The translations under genes were made by a program, and so were the position numbers. Below the pieces are notes generated by a model, which made no database searches, was not told where the DNA came from, and saw nothing but the letters and a program-made list of their open reading frames with translations. A DNA stretch of 64,000 nucleotides from Flavobacterium hankyongi (GTDB lineage Bacteria; Bacteroidota; Bacteroidia; Flavobacteriales; Flavobacteriaceae). Position 1 is the first letter of the stretch. The number at the start of each line of letters is the position of its first letter. Location of the stretch: the NCBI RefSeq assembly GCF_036840915.1, contig NZ_CP085725.1:2480001-2544000 (forward strand). Reading direction: 5' to 3'. Shown piece by piece: positions 45,121 through 53,966 of the stretch.

Positions 45121-46805
45121 TAGCAGTTAAATATTTGCTCTAAAATTTTAATTGTAATTAAGTATGTAGGTTTTACTCCTGTTGTTCCTAAACCTCCAGA
45201 AGCTAATGTACTTCCTGTTTCTAAAGGATTATCAGAAGCGTAGTAAGCATAACGTACTTTTACGTCTGGGTTAATACTTTTTCTAATTTTTGAAGCCGAT
45301 TGAATCGCTTTTTGATAATAAGCTCCTTCCATTTCTAATCCTATGGCTTCCCAAGTAGATTCGTGGAAAAACTTAAGCAAATCTCTATTTTGTAATGACG
45401 TCCCAAGAACTGTAATCATTGGTCCTTCGTAAACAGGAATATCATTTCCTTCAAACATAGCAGCTGTCAATTGATTTTCGAAAGGATAATTATCTGCAGT
45501 CCCTTCATTTACGTGAGCAGTAGCAATCATAATATCCCCTTTTCCTCCTTGAAGGATACCCGCTTTTCCCATAATTGAAACCGATTCTACATTTAAGAAT
45601 GTTTTCTTTTTATCAACTTTGTATGGTTTTAAAAGCTCGTCGATGGTTTCGAAAGCTTGCTCCCCAAAAGCATAATCCATTACTATTAAAACTGGTGACT
45701 CTCCATTAATTTTAGCATTTGGAAATGCTGTTTTTTTCCAGTCAAATTTAGCTGTATCAAAAATTTGAACGTCTATATTTGTTCCTGATTCATCTGGCTG
45801 AGAAATCATTCCATGTTGTAAAGCAAAATCTTCTACTTTTTTACGTAAATCTTTACTCCCAGAAGCTGAAAGGTCTTCATAGATTTGGTACTCACCTTTT
45901 CCTTTATATTTTGTAGCTAAAACAGCTGGTGCAAATACTGAATTCATTACACTGTGCATGTTAGCACTAATTATATGAATTGGTCTTTGTAACAAGCCAT
46001 TGTCTGCTAATGTTTTCTTTATGTTTGTTGCCCAAATATCACCATAAATATGATGTCCTAAGCGCTCTCTAAGAATTGGACTAAAGGTTATTGTTCTTTT
46101 GTTGTTATCTACCACTTCTTCAATAGCTATTTTTCCTAACCAATACACAATGTGTAAAAAACGATCTGGTGCAGCAGCAGTGGCAAAATCATCATAAATA
46201 TCACTTACCTCAGCAAAAGTTCTTCCTAATACATTTGCAGCATGAGAAATTGCTTTTTCTCTTTCAATTAAAGTCAGCTTTTTAGATTGTAATGCTGCTT
46301 GTTCAAGTTTTTGCCAATCTCTGGAAACCGATCCTTCATCATCAATCAGTACTTTATCTTTAATTTTGTGTGATTCGATAAAAATGAATGTTAGATGCGT
46401 TAAAATATCATAAATATCTGAACGTCCTCTTGTAATCTCAACATTCATTTGCTCGTCATCAATACGGTAGCAGTTTCTGCGGCGTTTAGGCGGAACAATA
46501 GGTTGGAAGTGAGATTTTGAATACCCTTCGTCAGAAGTTAAGTTGATATAACGACATTCTTCTATTCCTACTGGAAGACGTTCGATTACGTATAGCAACC
46601 CGTTTAATTCTACTTTTTCTTCTGCAATTGAGCCATAAATTTCTGGGCGAAGTGCTAGTAAAGCTTCTCTTAAAGTTTCACCAGAAACTCCCATTGGTTT
46701 ATAAAAACCTCTGTTAAATAAATGTCTCATTGTAATGTACAGTCTTTCGATAGCAGCCGAAGACTCTTGCGCTCTTGAGCGCGAAATGTTTTTGATTTCT
46801 TTCAT
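45120..46805 (-). CDS. DUF6909-type protein with a nucleoside-phosphorylase-like C-terminus
   Basis: 561 aa, soluble, no signal peptide. I recognise it only as a conserved Flavobacterial protein of the DUF6909 type. The C-terminal 200 residues carry a pattern seen in purine/uridine phosphorylases and MTA/AMP nucleosidases: GLEMEGAYYQKAIQ followed ~25 residues later by YYASDN, i.e. the MEGA plus SD signature, after an earlier SIMGKAGILQGGKGDIMIATAH segment. The N-terminal half is helical and basic, without known motifs. It has a TACCTTTG promoter and is the first gene of the sugar operon. Function is not established; a nucleotide- or nucleoside-related activity is my inference. Confidence 0.7.
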   Translation of the reverse strand: MKEIKNISRSRAQESSAAIERLYITMRHLFNRGFYKPMGVSGETLREALLALRPEIYGSIAEEKVELNGLLYVIERLPVGIEECRYINLTSDEGYSKSHFQPIVPPKRRRNCYRIDDEQMNVEITRGRSDIYDILTHLTFIFIESHKIKDKVLIDDEGSVSRDWQKLEQAALQSKKLTLIEREKAISHAANVLGRTFAEVSDIYDDFATAAAPDRFLHIVYWLGKIAIEEVVDNNKRTITFSPILRERLGHHIYGDIWATNIKKTLADNGLLQRPIHIISANMHSVMNSVFAPAVLATKYKGKGEYQIYEDLSASGSKDLRKKVEDFALQHGMISQPDESGTNIDVQIFDTAKFDWKKTAFPNAKINGESPVLIVMDYAFGEQAFETIDELLKPYKVDKKKTFLNVESVSIMGKAGILQGGKGDIMIATAHVNEGTADNYPFENQLTAAMFEGNDIPVYEGPMITVLGTSLQNRDLLKFFHESTWEAIGLEMEGAYYQKAIQSASKIRKSINPDVKVRYAYYASDNPLETGSTLASGGLGTTGVKPTYLITIKILEQIFNC

Positions 46806-46826
46806 CTTTTATATTTTTCTAACCTG

Positions 46827-46834
46827 CAAAGGTA
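46827..46834 (-). promoter_or_regulatory. TACCTTTG -7 element of the polysaccharide operon
   Basis: An exact TAnnTTTG on the minus strand, 21 bp before ATG 46805 and inside the 40-bp gap behind the previous gene. Confidence 0.6.
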
Positions 46835-46845
46835 CAATTTTATTT

Positions 46846-47679
46846 TTAGTTTGTTAAAATAAGATTTATTGCAGGCTCAGGGACTTTAGGTCTTGAAGTT
46901 TGATTTTTGATTATTTCGGTAATTTTTTTATTCCAAATTCCTCCAGAATAATTGAACAAAAACTCTCTTTCAACAAAGCTATATAATACGTTTGGAGCAA
47001 CCCCTTTTTCTGTTCGGTTCTTTTCGATCAATAGTTTTTCTACACCAATAAAAACTCCTTCTATTGGAAACTCAATGTTGTTTTCAGAAATATTAACCCA
47101 AGTCGTTTGAATTCCTTTTTTCACATTGACAATTAAGTTTTTATCTAGCATTTCTTCTCCTGGGAACCCATTTTGATCTGCTTTATAGATTCTAATTTTA
47201 ACCGAAGCATTCTCTATTTTACAATCTGTTAGTAATGCAATCTTACTTAAATATTTGGTCTTTGAATATGATTTATTATAAGGAAAAAATTTAACATCAA
47301 TCCTTGGTCCATTGTCAAAAGCTTGTAAGGTAGTGTTTTCTATTTGTCCTATTTCTAGACGTCTATTGCGACGTCGTTTTGTTATCGCTATTTCGCTTAG
47401 TTGATATGCTGTTGGTTGTAATTTAACTAAAGATGCTTCTTTTGCTAAAACAACCTTCTTTTCAAAACCTAAAGAAGAAAACAAAAGACTTTTATCAGGA
47501 GTTGTATGAATGATAAATTCACCGTTTTCTTCTGAAGTTGTTGCTATATTTTCACCTTGAACCCAAATATTTACATAAGGTATGGGTTGATTAAATTCAT
47601 CGATTACCTTTCCTTTTATTTGAGAAAAAACAGAAGTTACACATAACAGCAGTAGTACTAAAAGTCTATTATCTTTCAT
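46846..47679 (-). CDS. Carboxypeptidase-like regulatory-domain protein, secreted
   Basis: 277 aa. Signal peptide (MKDNRLLVLLLLCVTSVFSQ), then one CarbopepD_reg-like beta-sandwich: KGKVIDEFNQPIPYVNIWVQGENIATTSEENGEF. The rest (~100-277) is beta-rich, without a known motif; IRIYKADQNGFPGEEML is common in Bacteroidetes secreted proteins. The reg domain is usually found at the N-terminus of TonB-dependent receptors, but no plug or barrel follows. ATG 47679 is preferred over 47727, which would extend into the upstream GH3 gene. It is 10 bp after GH3, so it is probably co-transcribed. Confidence 0.8.
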   Translation of the reverse strand: MKDNRLLVLLLLCVTSVFSQIKGKVIDEFNQPIPYVNIWVQGENIATTSEENGEFIIHTTPDKSLLFSSLGFEKKVVLAKEASLVKLQPTAYQLSEIAITKRRRNRRLEIGQIENTTLQAFDNGPRIDVKFFPYNKSYSKTKYLSKIALLTDCKIENASVKIRIYKADQNGFPGEEMLDKNLIVNVKKGIQTTWVNISENNIEFPIEGVFIGVEKLLIEKNRTEKGVAPNVLYSFVEREFLFNYSGGIWNKKITEIIKNQTSRPKVPEPAINLILTN

Positions 47680-47689
47680 CTCTTTTTCT

Positions 47690-49177
47690 TTATTCTTTAA
47701 CAAAAAAGTCTGCAATTTTTCTATCATTAGATAATCTAGGTAATTTGTTTTGTCCTCCTAATTTTCCAATCGATTTCATATATTCTTGAAATCCGTTTTT
47801 TTGAACTTTGGTTATAATTACTGTTCTTAAAACATGTCCTACGATTAAATCGTCATAATATACATTTTGCTTACGCATAGCTGCATCAATTTTTAGCGCA
47901 AATTCTTCTAATTTATCTGGTTCGTTTTCAAATTCAATAAGCCACTCATGATAAGGCAAACCTTCCGACGGATTAATTTGAGGAGCCACTGTAAATTCGT
48001 TTACTCTTATTGATGTTCCATCCATTGCTTCTTGTAAAGCGCTCTCTACTTCTTTACCAATAACGTGTTCACCAAAAGCTGAAATATAATGTTTAATTCT
48101 CCCCGAAACCATTACTCTGTAAGGTTTTAAAGAGGTAAATTGAACAGTATCACCAATATTGTAGGCCCAAAGTCCGGCATTAGTTGAAATGATTAAAACA
48201 TAATTAACACCTAACTCTACTTCGCCTATAGTATATCGTTTTGGATTTTCTGTAAAAAACTCATCTGCTTTTACAAATTCATAAAAAATTCCAGAATTTA
48301 AAAGCAATAACATTCCTTTTTCTTTTTGAGAATCTTGGTAGGCAAAAAACCCTTCAGATGCCGGAAATAGCTCTATAGAATCTACTTTTCGTCCTATTAA
48401 ATTTTCAAATTTTGCTCTGTATGGTTCATAATTTACTCCCCCATATATAAATAGGTTGAAGTTTTTAAAAATCTCTCCAACAGGTTTATTAGCTTTCGCC
48501 GAAAGCTTTTCAAAATACATTTGTACCCATGACGGAATTCCAGAAATTACCGCCATATCTTCATTGATAGTTTCTTCCACTATGGAATCTACTTTGGTTT
48601 CCCAATCTTCGATACAATTAGTTTCCCATGAAGGCATTCTGTTTTTCTGAAGATACTTTGGAACATAATGTGCTACAATCCCTGAAAGACGTCCTAATTT
48701 GACTCCATTTTTTTCTTCCAAAATAGGACTTCCTTGTAAAAAAATCATTTTTCCGTCAACAAAATTGACATTACCAGTTTCATGAATATAACTCAAAATC
48801 GCATTTCGAGCAGCTTCGATATGATATGGCATCGATTCTTTTGTGAGCGGAATATATTTTGCACCAGAAGTTGTTCCAGATGTTTTGGCAAAATACAAAG
48901 GTTTTCCTTTCCAAAGAACATCTGATTCCCCTTTTACTACCTTATCAAAATAGGGTCGTAAATCTTCGTAATCTCTGATTGGTACTCTTTTGCTAAAATC
49001 TTCAAATGCCTTGATATTTGCAAAATCGTGATCTTTACCAAACTGAGTGTTTTTAGCTTCGGAAATTAGGTTTTGAAATACTTTTTGCTGTGTTTCAATA
49101 GGATTATTTACCCATTTTTTGGTTTTATGATGAATGATGGAAGCAAATAATTTTGCTCCAAAACTTTTAATAGACAT
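47690..49177 (-). CDS. GH3 auxin-responsive-promoter family protein
   Basis: 495 aa adenylating enzyme fold. Motifs: YFAKTSGTTSGAKYIPLT (AMP loop, residues ~105-122), ELFPASEGFFAYQD in the centre, and VSGRIKHYISAFGEHVIGKEVE toward the end. GH3 enzymes couple carboxylic acids to amino acids through acyl-adenylates. The bacterial substrate is unknown. It follows SdpI with a 1-bp gap. A near-palindrome inside the gene (48491-48507) appears to be codon-driven. Confidence 0.9.
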   Translation of the reverse strand: MSIKSFGAKLFASIIHHKTKKWVNNPIETQQKVFQNLISEAKNTQFGKDHDFANIKAFEDFSKRVPIRDYEDLRPYFDKVVKGESDVLWKGKPLYFAKTSGTTSGAKYIPLTKESMPYHIEAARNAILSYIHETGNVNFVDGKMIFLQGSPILEEKNGVKLGRLSGIVAHYVPKYLQKNRMPSWETNCIEDWETKVDSIVEETINEDMAVISGIPSWVQMYFEKLSAKANKPVGEIFKNFNLFIYGGVNYEPYRAKFENLIGRKVDSIELFPASEGFFAYQDSQKEKGMLLLLNSGIFYEFVKADEFFTENPKRYTIGEVELGVNYVLIISTNAGLWAYNIGDTVQFTSLKPYRVMVSGRIKHYISAFGEHVIGKEVESALQEAMDGTSIRVNEFTVAPQINPSEGLPYHEWLIEFENEPDKLEEFALKIDAAMRKQNVYYDDLIVGHVLRTVIITKVQKNGFQEYMKSIGKLGGQNKLPRLSNDRKIADFFVKE

Positions 49178-49178
49178 C

Positions 49179-49520
49179 CTAGTTGAATTTGTTTTTTATT
49201 GCTCTTTCTGTTGTAAAAAGTAAATATAATGTCGCTAAAAAGAGAAATAATAAATTTAAAAGTATTTCATGTTTTTCTTCAATTACAATTTTTAAGAAGC
49301 TTACCACAATTAAAAATAATCCTGCATGAATCATTTTATTAGAAGAATACCTTTGAGCAAAATCCCATGTTTCTTGATTTTTCATCGAAGCAAGAGTTCT
49401 ATAACCGTATAATGCATTAATCTTTTTGGGTGGTAAAATTCTAGTAATCAAAGAAATTACTATAAAAATAATTCCAACCAAAAAAGATATTGGATAACTA
49501 AACTCCAAAAAATCATTCAT
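49179..49520 (-). CDS. SdpI family membrane protein
   Basis: 113 aa, three hydrophobic segments. The SdpI signature is INALYGYRTLASMKNQETWDFAQRYSSN after the first helix. In Bacillus, SdpI confers immunity to the SdpC toxin; most family members have no proven toxin partner and none is visible here. Its start overlaps the stop of the upstream gene (TAATG at 49518-49522), indicating translational coupling with the M23-like protein and then GH3. Confidence 0.88.
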   Translation of the reverse strand: MNDFLEFSYPISFLVGIIFIVISLITRILPPKKINALYGYRTLASMKNQETWDFAQRYSSNKMIHAGLFLIVVSFLKIVIEEKHEILLNLLFLFLATLYLLFTTERAIKNKFN

Positions 49521-49999
49521 TATTTACTTTCTTTTTTAGCTGCTTCTTGTACTTGCTTTCTTAATTCCATTTCCTGTTCAGAAGCTTCCATCTCGTATTC
49601 TGAAGGATCTACATAATCTGATGCGAGTATAGAATCTTTATTTACTTTAGCATATTCTAAATCTCCAGTTAAAACTTTTTTAACTGAATTGATATAAGCA
49701 TCATTCTTTTTTAATTTAAACTCTAGTGAATCTGCTTTTAATCCTAAAAAAAGAGCATCCTCTTTCAATTGAGTTGAAGAATACCCAGGAATATACTCAC
49801 GTAGGGGTGTAAAAGCAATTAAATAACTTGTTATTGATATTAAAAAAATTGCACCTATTGTTCCTAAAACAAAAACATTAAGTATGCTTAGTTTTAATGA
49901 GAACTGTTCCTCAAAAGTTTCTTCATTCAAAATGACTAATCTTCGAGGGGTTTTTATGGCTTTAAAAAAGGCTTTTCTTTTTAATCTTTTTTTGGACAT
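49520..49999 (-). CDS. M23-family-like membrane protein lacking the peptidase domain
   Basis: 159 aa. A basic N-terminus (SKKRLKRKAFFKAIKTPRRLVILNEETFEEQFSLKLS), one membrane helix (about 38-62) and a TPLREYIPGYSST segment that I remember from the N-terminal part of a Flavobacterial M23 metallopeptidase (~280-290 aa). The protein then becomes coiled and charged and stops; there is no HxxxD/HxH LytM domain and no remnant before SdpI. It is either a truncated paralogue or a separate scaffold. The neighbours tatA and GH3 match the setting of the full-length peptidase, as I recall it. It has a TATATTTG -7 element. Confidence 0.7.
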   Translation of the reverse strand: MSKKRLKRKAFFKAIKTPRRLVILNEETFEEQFSLKLSILNVFVLGTIGAIFLISITSYLIAFTPLREYIPGYSSTQLKEDALFLGLKADSLEFKLKKNDAYINSVKKVLTGDLEYAKVNKDSILASDYVDPSEYEMEASEQEMELRKQVQEAAKKESK

Positions 50000-50018
50000 A
50001 GTATCTTGTCTAACACTA

Positions 50019-50026
50019 CAAATATA
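50019..50026 (-). promoter_or_regulatory. TATATTTG -7 element of the M23-like/SdpI/GH3 unit
   Basis: An exact TAnnTTTG on the minus strand, 19 bp before the M23-like start. Confidence 0.5.
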
Positions 50027-50074
50027 CTAATTTGGAAATCCAGAAACTGTAATCAGATAATAATTAGTTAAAAA

Positions 50075-50107
50075 TTGAGCCTAAGATTATTTTCTTTAAT
50101 ATATTTG
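50075..50107 (+). promoter_or_regulatory. Promoter of tatA-lrp
   Basis: TTG at 50075-50077, 22-bp spacer, then TATATTTG at 50100-50107; the start codon of tatA follows at 50148. Confidence 0.6.
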
Positions 50108-50147
50108 CTGAATAATTTAAGCTTAAAAAGCATAATTTAAATACATC

Positions 50148-50327
50148 ATGGGAAGACTTGGAACTACTGAAATTATTATAATACTAGTTGTTGTTTTATT
50201 ACTTTTTGGAGGTAAAAAAATTCCAGAATTAATGAAAGGTTTAGGAAGCGGTTTGAACGAATTCAAAAAAGCTTCTAAAGGAGAAGATACCACTACTGCA
50301 AAGAAAGAAGACGAAACTAAAGAGTAA
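50148..50327 (+). CDS. tatA: Twin-arginine translocase subunit TatA
   Basis: 59 aa. Short N-terminus (MGRLGTTE), one membrane helix ([14 protein letters not shown]), the hinge [17 protein letters not shown], an amphipathic helix and an acidic/lysine-rich tail ([16 protein letters not shown]). This is the TatA/TatE layout; the FG at the hinge and the following KKIPEL are diagnostic. TatA forms the pore-like complex exporting folded proteins. It is easily missed because of its size. It is divergent from the M23-like gene and 24 bp upstream of the lrp-type gene. Confidence 0.93.
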   Translation: MGRLGTTEIIIILVVVLLLFGGKKIPELMKGLGSGLNEFKKASKGEDTTTAKKEDETKE

Positions 50328-50351
50328 ACAGAAATTGTTTACTTTTCTTTT

Positions 50352-50813
50352 ATGGATAAAACAGACGCAAAAATTCTAAACATTCTACAAAAAGATTGTA
50401 CACTTTCGGTGAAAGATGTTGCGGCTATGGTGGGACTTTCTTATACTCCAACGTACGAGAGGATTAAACATCTTCAAGAATCTGGAGTTATCAAGAAAAG
50501 TGCTGTTATCCTTAATCCTTCAAAAGTGGGTATTAAGCTTTTTGCTTATTGTAATATCACTCTTAAAAAACAATCTCGAGAAAATTTAAAAAATTTCGAG
50601 GAACAAGTAATGGAAATGCCTGAAATTCTAGAGGTAACTAGTCTTTCAGGCATTTATGATTATATGTTAAAAATTGCCACCACCGACATTGATGCTTACA
50701 ATGATTTTGTGGTGAATAAATTAGCCAATATCCCAAACATTGGTCAATATCACAGTAATATTGTGATGAGTATGGTGAAAAACGAAACTTCATACTTTTT
50801 ACCAGAAAACTAA
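50352..50813 (+). CDS. Lrp/AsnC family transcriptional regulator
   Basis: 153 aa. N-terminal winged HTH: TDAKILNILQKDCTLSVKDVAAMVGLSYTPTYERIKHLQESGVI, and a C-terminal RAM ligand-binding domain with LEVTSLSGIYDYMLKIATTDIDAYNDFVVNKLANIPNIGQYHSNIVM. It senses an amino acid or similar small ligand. It follows tatA by 24 bp, lacks an obvious promoter and is probably co-transcribed with it. It converges on the arg operon with a 4-base stop overlap; a regulatory link to arginine is possible, but nothing in the sequence shows it. Confidence 0.93.
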   Translation: MDKTDAKILNILQKDCTLSVKDVAAMVGLSYTPTYERIKHLQESGVIKKSAVILNPSKVGIKLFAYCNITLKKQSRENLKNFEEQVMEMPEILEVTSLSGIYDYMLKIATTDIDAYNDFVVNKLANIPNIGQYHSNIVMSMVKNETSYFLPEN

Positions 50814-52120
50814 ATTATCTGTTTTCTTTTTTGGATAAACTCCTCTTTTATTTTATCATTTTGTAAATTACCAATACTTCCCTCATGGGTATGGTTGAAT
50901 GTTTTACTGTTGTATTCAAACTGATTTTCTTCCACTTGTTTTGATACTATTTTATAGGCTTCCCTGAATGGAATTCCAGATAAAACCAATTCATTGACCA
51001 CTTCTACCGTAAACAAATTAAGGTATTTTTCATCCGAAAGAATATTCTGTTTTACAGTAATATTCTCTAGCATTACCTGAAGCATATCCAAGCATTCTTT
51101 CAATGTAATTATGGCAGGAAACAAACATTCCTTAGTTAATTGCATATCTCTGTGATATCCAGAAGGCAGATTGTTCGTCAGTAACGTCAATTCATTCGGC
51201 AATGCCTGGATTCTGTTACATTTGGCTCTGATCAACTCAAAAATATCTGGATTCTTTTTATGAGGCATGATACTGCTTCCCGTTGTCAATTCTTTTGGAA
51301 AAGAAATAAACCCAAAATTCTGGTTCATGTATAAACACACATCCATCGAAAATTTGGTCAACGTTGCGGCAATACCAGCTAAAGCCATAGCTGTAGTTTT
51401 CTCAATTTTCCCTCTTGTCATTTGGGCATACACCACATTATGATTCATCGATTCAAAATTGAGTAACAGTGTTGTAAATGTTCTGTTCAATGGAAATGAA
51501 GAACCATACCCAGCTCCCGAACCCAATGGATTTTTGTTGGCCATGTGATATGCCGCTAAAATCAGTTCCAGGTCATCGCATAAACTTTCGGCATAAGCAC
51601 CAAACCATAACCCAAATGAGGAAGGCATAGCCAGTTGAAAATGGGTATAACCTGGTAATAAATCCTCTTTATGTTTATTACTTAAATCAATTAAACTATT
51701 AAAAACAGTTTCGGTTTTTTCAACAATCTGCTTGAGTTCAGCTTTGATGAACAACTTGATATCCAACAGGGACTGATCATTTCTTGAACGTCCAGCATGG
51801 ATTTTTTTCCCTACTTCCCCTTTCATTTGAGTCAGCAATAACTCTACTTGTGAGTGTACATCCTCTACCCCTTCTTCAATCACAAAAGTTTTATCATAGA
51901 TCGTTTTCAGAATAGCATCCAACCCTTCATGTGCTTGTTTCAACTCTTCTGTAGTTAACAATCCTATGTCATGCAACATAGATGTATGGGCAAGCGATCC
52001 TTTGATATCGGCTTCTGCCAAAGATAAATCCCAGATTGTATCCTGTCCGATGGTAAATTGTTCTACCATTGCAGAAATGGAAGTTTTTACGTTATCCGAT
52101 GTATTTTGCCACAGTTTCAT
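50810..52120 (-). CDS. argH: Argininosuccinate lyase
   Basis: 436 aa, final arginine step (argininosuccinate to arginine and fumarate). Signatures: AGRSRNDQ near residue 95, HFQLAMPSSFGLW, and TTGSSIMPHKKNPD near residue 265. ATG 52120 (MKLWQNTS) is the family-type start; the longer form from 52165 adds MKFISKCLKNLIRQI, which overlaps argE further. With the chosen start it overlaps the M20 gene end by 29 bp. It is the last gene of the operon. Confidence 0.94.
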   Translation of the reverse strand: MKLWQNTSDNVKTSISAMVEQFTIGQDTIWDLSLAEADIKGSLAHTSMLHDIGLLTTEELKQAHEGLDAILKTIYDKTFVIEEGVEDVHSQVELLLTQMKGEVGKKIHAGRSRNDQSLLDIKLFIKAELKQIVEKTETVFNSLIDLSNKHKEDLLPGYTHFQLAMPSSFGLWFGAYAESLCDDLELILAAYHMANKNPLGSGAGYGSSFPLNRTFTTLLLNFESMNHNVVYAQMTRGKIEKTTAMALAGIAATLTKFSMDVCLYMNQNFGFISFPKELTTGSSIMPHKKNPDIFELIRAKCNRIQALPNELTLLTNNLPSGYHRDMQLTKECLFPAIITLKECLDMLQVMLENITVKQNILSDEKYLNLFTVEVVNELVLSGIPFREAYKIVSKQVEENQFEYNSKTFNHTHEGSIGNLQNDKIKEEFIQKRKQII

Positions 52121-53186
52121 GATCTGTCTTATTAAATTTTTCAAGCATTTCGATATAAATTTCAATGCCTTTGTTAATTTCTTCTACATAAATATATTCA
52201 TTGGCCGTATGCGATCTTGCCGAGTCGCCCGGTCCCATTTTGAATGTTGGGAATCCATTCATCAAAGCCTGATCCGAAGTAGTTGGAGAAGCATAAATTG
52301 CTCTTCCCAACGCCATACCGCTTTGCACAATAGGATGCTCTTTCGGTGCAAACGAAGGATTTAACCTTGTCGAACGCGGAATCACTTCACAATCAACATG
52401 CTGCTTGATAATTTCCAAAGCCTGTTCATTATTGTATTTATCAGTTGTTCTGATATCAACTGTAAACTGGCAGCTTTCAGGTACCACGTTATGCTGTATA
52501 CCCGCATTGATAATTGTCACCGACATTTTGACTTTGCCTAGCATTTCAGATTCCTCAGGAAACTCAAACGTTCTGAACCATTCAATAGCTGCCAAAGCTT
52601 TGTAAATCGCGTTTTCCCCTTCTTCCCTGGCGGCATGCCCTGATTTTCCGTGGGCAATACAATCAATCACGAATAAACCTTTTTCGGCAATGGCAATATC
52701 CATTTTAGTAGGTTCTCCCACAATTCCGAAATAAATCGTCCCTAATTCAGGTAAGACAATTTCGACTCCGTTATTCCCAGATATTTCTTCTTCAGCAGTC
52801 GCAGCGTAAATCAAATTGAACTGCAAGTCCTGTCTGTCATAAAAATGCAAAAAACAAGCCGCTAAAGAAACAAGCGGTCCGCCTGCATCATTACTTCCCA
52901 AACCATATAAAATTCCGTCCTCGATATCAGGACTAAAAGGATCTCTTGTGTATTGTTTGTTCGGTTTTACAGTGTCGTGATGCGAATTCAGTAAGATGGT
53001 TGGTTTTGAATCGTCAAAATACTTGTTCTTTACCCAAACATTATGCAGTAATCGCTCCGTTGGAATGCCTTTCTGAACAAAAAAATTATTTAAGATTTCG
53101 GCTGTTTTATCTTCCTGTTTACTGAAGGATTCCGTCGCAATCAATTTTTGCAAGAGCTCCAAAGCTTCTTTTTGTAACTGTTCCAT
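52092..53186 (-). CDS. argE: M20 family N-acyl-amino acid deacylase of arginine synthesis
   Basis: 364 aa zinc deacylase. Metal-site motifs: LLNSHHDTVKP, YGLGSNDAGGP with the bridging Asp, and AEEEISGNNG. The dimerisation-domain segment GKSGHAAREEGENAIYKAL is typical. In pathways with an ArgF' transcarbamylase the substrate should be the N-acyl-citrulline (acetyl or succinyl), not N-acetylornithine. That assignment is inference from the neighbouring gene. It sits between argB (3 bp) and argH (overlap). Confidence 0.9.
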   Translation of the reverse strand: MEQLQKEALELLQKLIATESFSKQEDKTAEILNNFFVQKGIPTERLLHNVWVKNKYFDDSKPTILLNSHHDTVKPNKQYTRDPFSPDIEDGILYGLGSNDAGGPLVSLAACFLHFYDRQDLQFNLIYAATAEEEISGNNGVEIVLPELGTIYFGIVGEPTKMDIAIAEKGLFVIDCIAHGKSGHAAREEGENAIYKALAAIEWFRTFEFPEESEMLGKVKMSVTIINAGIQHNVVPESCQFTVDIRTTDKYNNEQALEIIKQHVDCEVIPRSTRLNPSFAPKEHPIVQSGMALGRAIYASPTTSDQALMNGFPTFKMGPGDSARSHTANEYIYVEEINKGIEIYIEMLEKFNKTDHETVAKYIG

Positions 53187-53189
53187 TTT

Positions 53190-53963
53190 TTAAATTATTT
53201 GGGTTCCGATAAAGGATTCGCCTTGTTCTGTGGCATAATCAGCATGACAGATTTCCACTTTGGTTACTTTTGATTCACTAGCTCTGAATGCGTTTTCTAA
53301 TTTCGGAAGCATTCCTTTGGATATAATCTGTTGGTCTTTAAGCCATTCATATTCGTTTTTATCTAAAATCCGCAACCACGAACCATCCAATTCGGGATTG
53401 GTCAAAACGCCTAACTTTTCAAAACAAAATCTGAGGTTCACATCATTCGTTTCCGATAGTGCCATGGCCACTTCTGTTGCTATAGTATCCGCATTGGTAT
53501 TTAACAAATTTCCTTTCCCGTCGTGCGTAATCGGACTGATAACAGGTACAATTCCATTGTCTATAAGACTTTGCAAGAAATCGGCATTAACGCTTTCTAC
53601 GTCACCTACCCAACCATAATCAATCGTTGGATGATTTCTTTTAACCGATTGGATGATATTACCGTCAACTCCACTTAATCCAATAGCATTAGATGATTTT
53701 GACTGTAATTTAGCCACAATAGTTTTGTTGACTAATCCAGCATACACCATCGCGGTAATTTTCAACGTTTCGGCATCGGTAACACGTCTACCATCAATGA
53801 TTTGCTGTTCGATATTCAGCTCTTTTGCTAAATTGGTAGCCAGTTTTCCGCCGCCGTGAATCAATATTTTAGGACCATCTAGTTTTGCAAAACGGTTCAA
53901 AAAATCGTCCAGTTTAATTGCATCATCAATAATATTTCCACCTATTTTTATTACGTGTACCAT
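53190..53963 (-). CDS. argB: N-acetyl(or succinyl)glutamate kinase
   Basis: 257 aa amino-acid-kinase fold: VIKIGGNIIDD at the N-terminus, LIHGGGKLATNLAKEL, GRRVTDAETLKITAMVYAGLVNKTIV, and NTNADTIATEVAMALS in the C-terminal half. It phosphorylates the gamma-carboxyl of the acylated glutamate. Short class, without the arginine-feedback N-terminal helix of long NAGKs. The acyl group cannot be read from the sequence. Spacing to both neighbours is 3 bp, so it is certainly operonic. Confidence 0.93.
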   Translation of the reverse strand: MVHVIKIGGNIIDDAIKLDDFLNRFAKLDGPKILIHGGGKLATNLAKELNIEQQIIDGRRVTDAETLKITAMVYAGLVNKTIVAKLQSKSSNAIGLSGVDGNIIQSVKRNHPTIDYGWVGDVESVNADFLQSLIDNGIVPVISPITHDGKGNLLNTNADTIATEVAMALSETNDVNLRFCFEKLGVLTNPELDGSWLRILDKNEYEWLKDQQIISKGMLPKLENAFRASESKVTKVEICHADYATEQGESFIGTQII

Positions 53964-53966
53964 AAA

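Noticed and set aside
48491..48507. AGCTTTCG-C-CGAAAGCT palindrome inside GH3
   Set aside because: It lies entirely in codons for LSAKANK-type residues of a conserved enzyme and is a single copy, so it is probably chance. It resembles but does not match the GIY-YIG palindromes.
49179..49520. SdpI as the immunity part of a toxin system
   Set aside because: No SdpC-like or small secreted toxin gene is near; the neighbours are an M23-like protein and GH3. The family membership does not by itself imply immunity.
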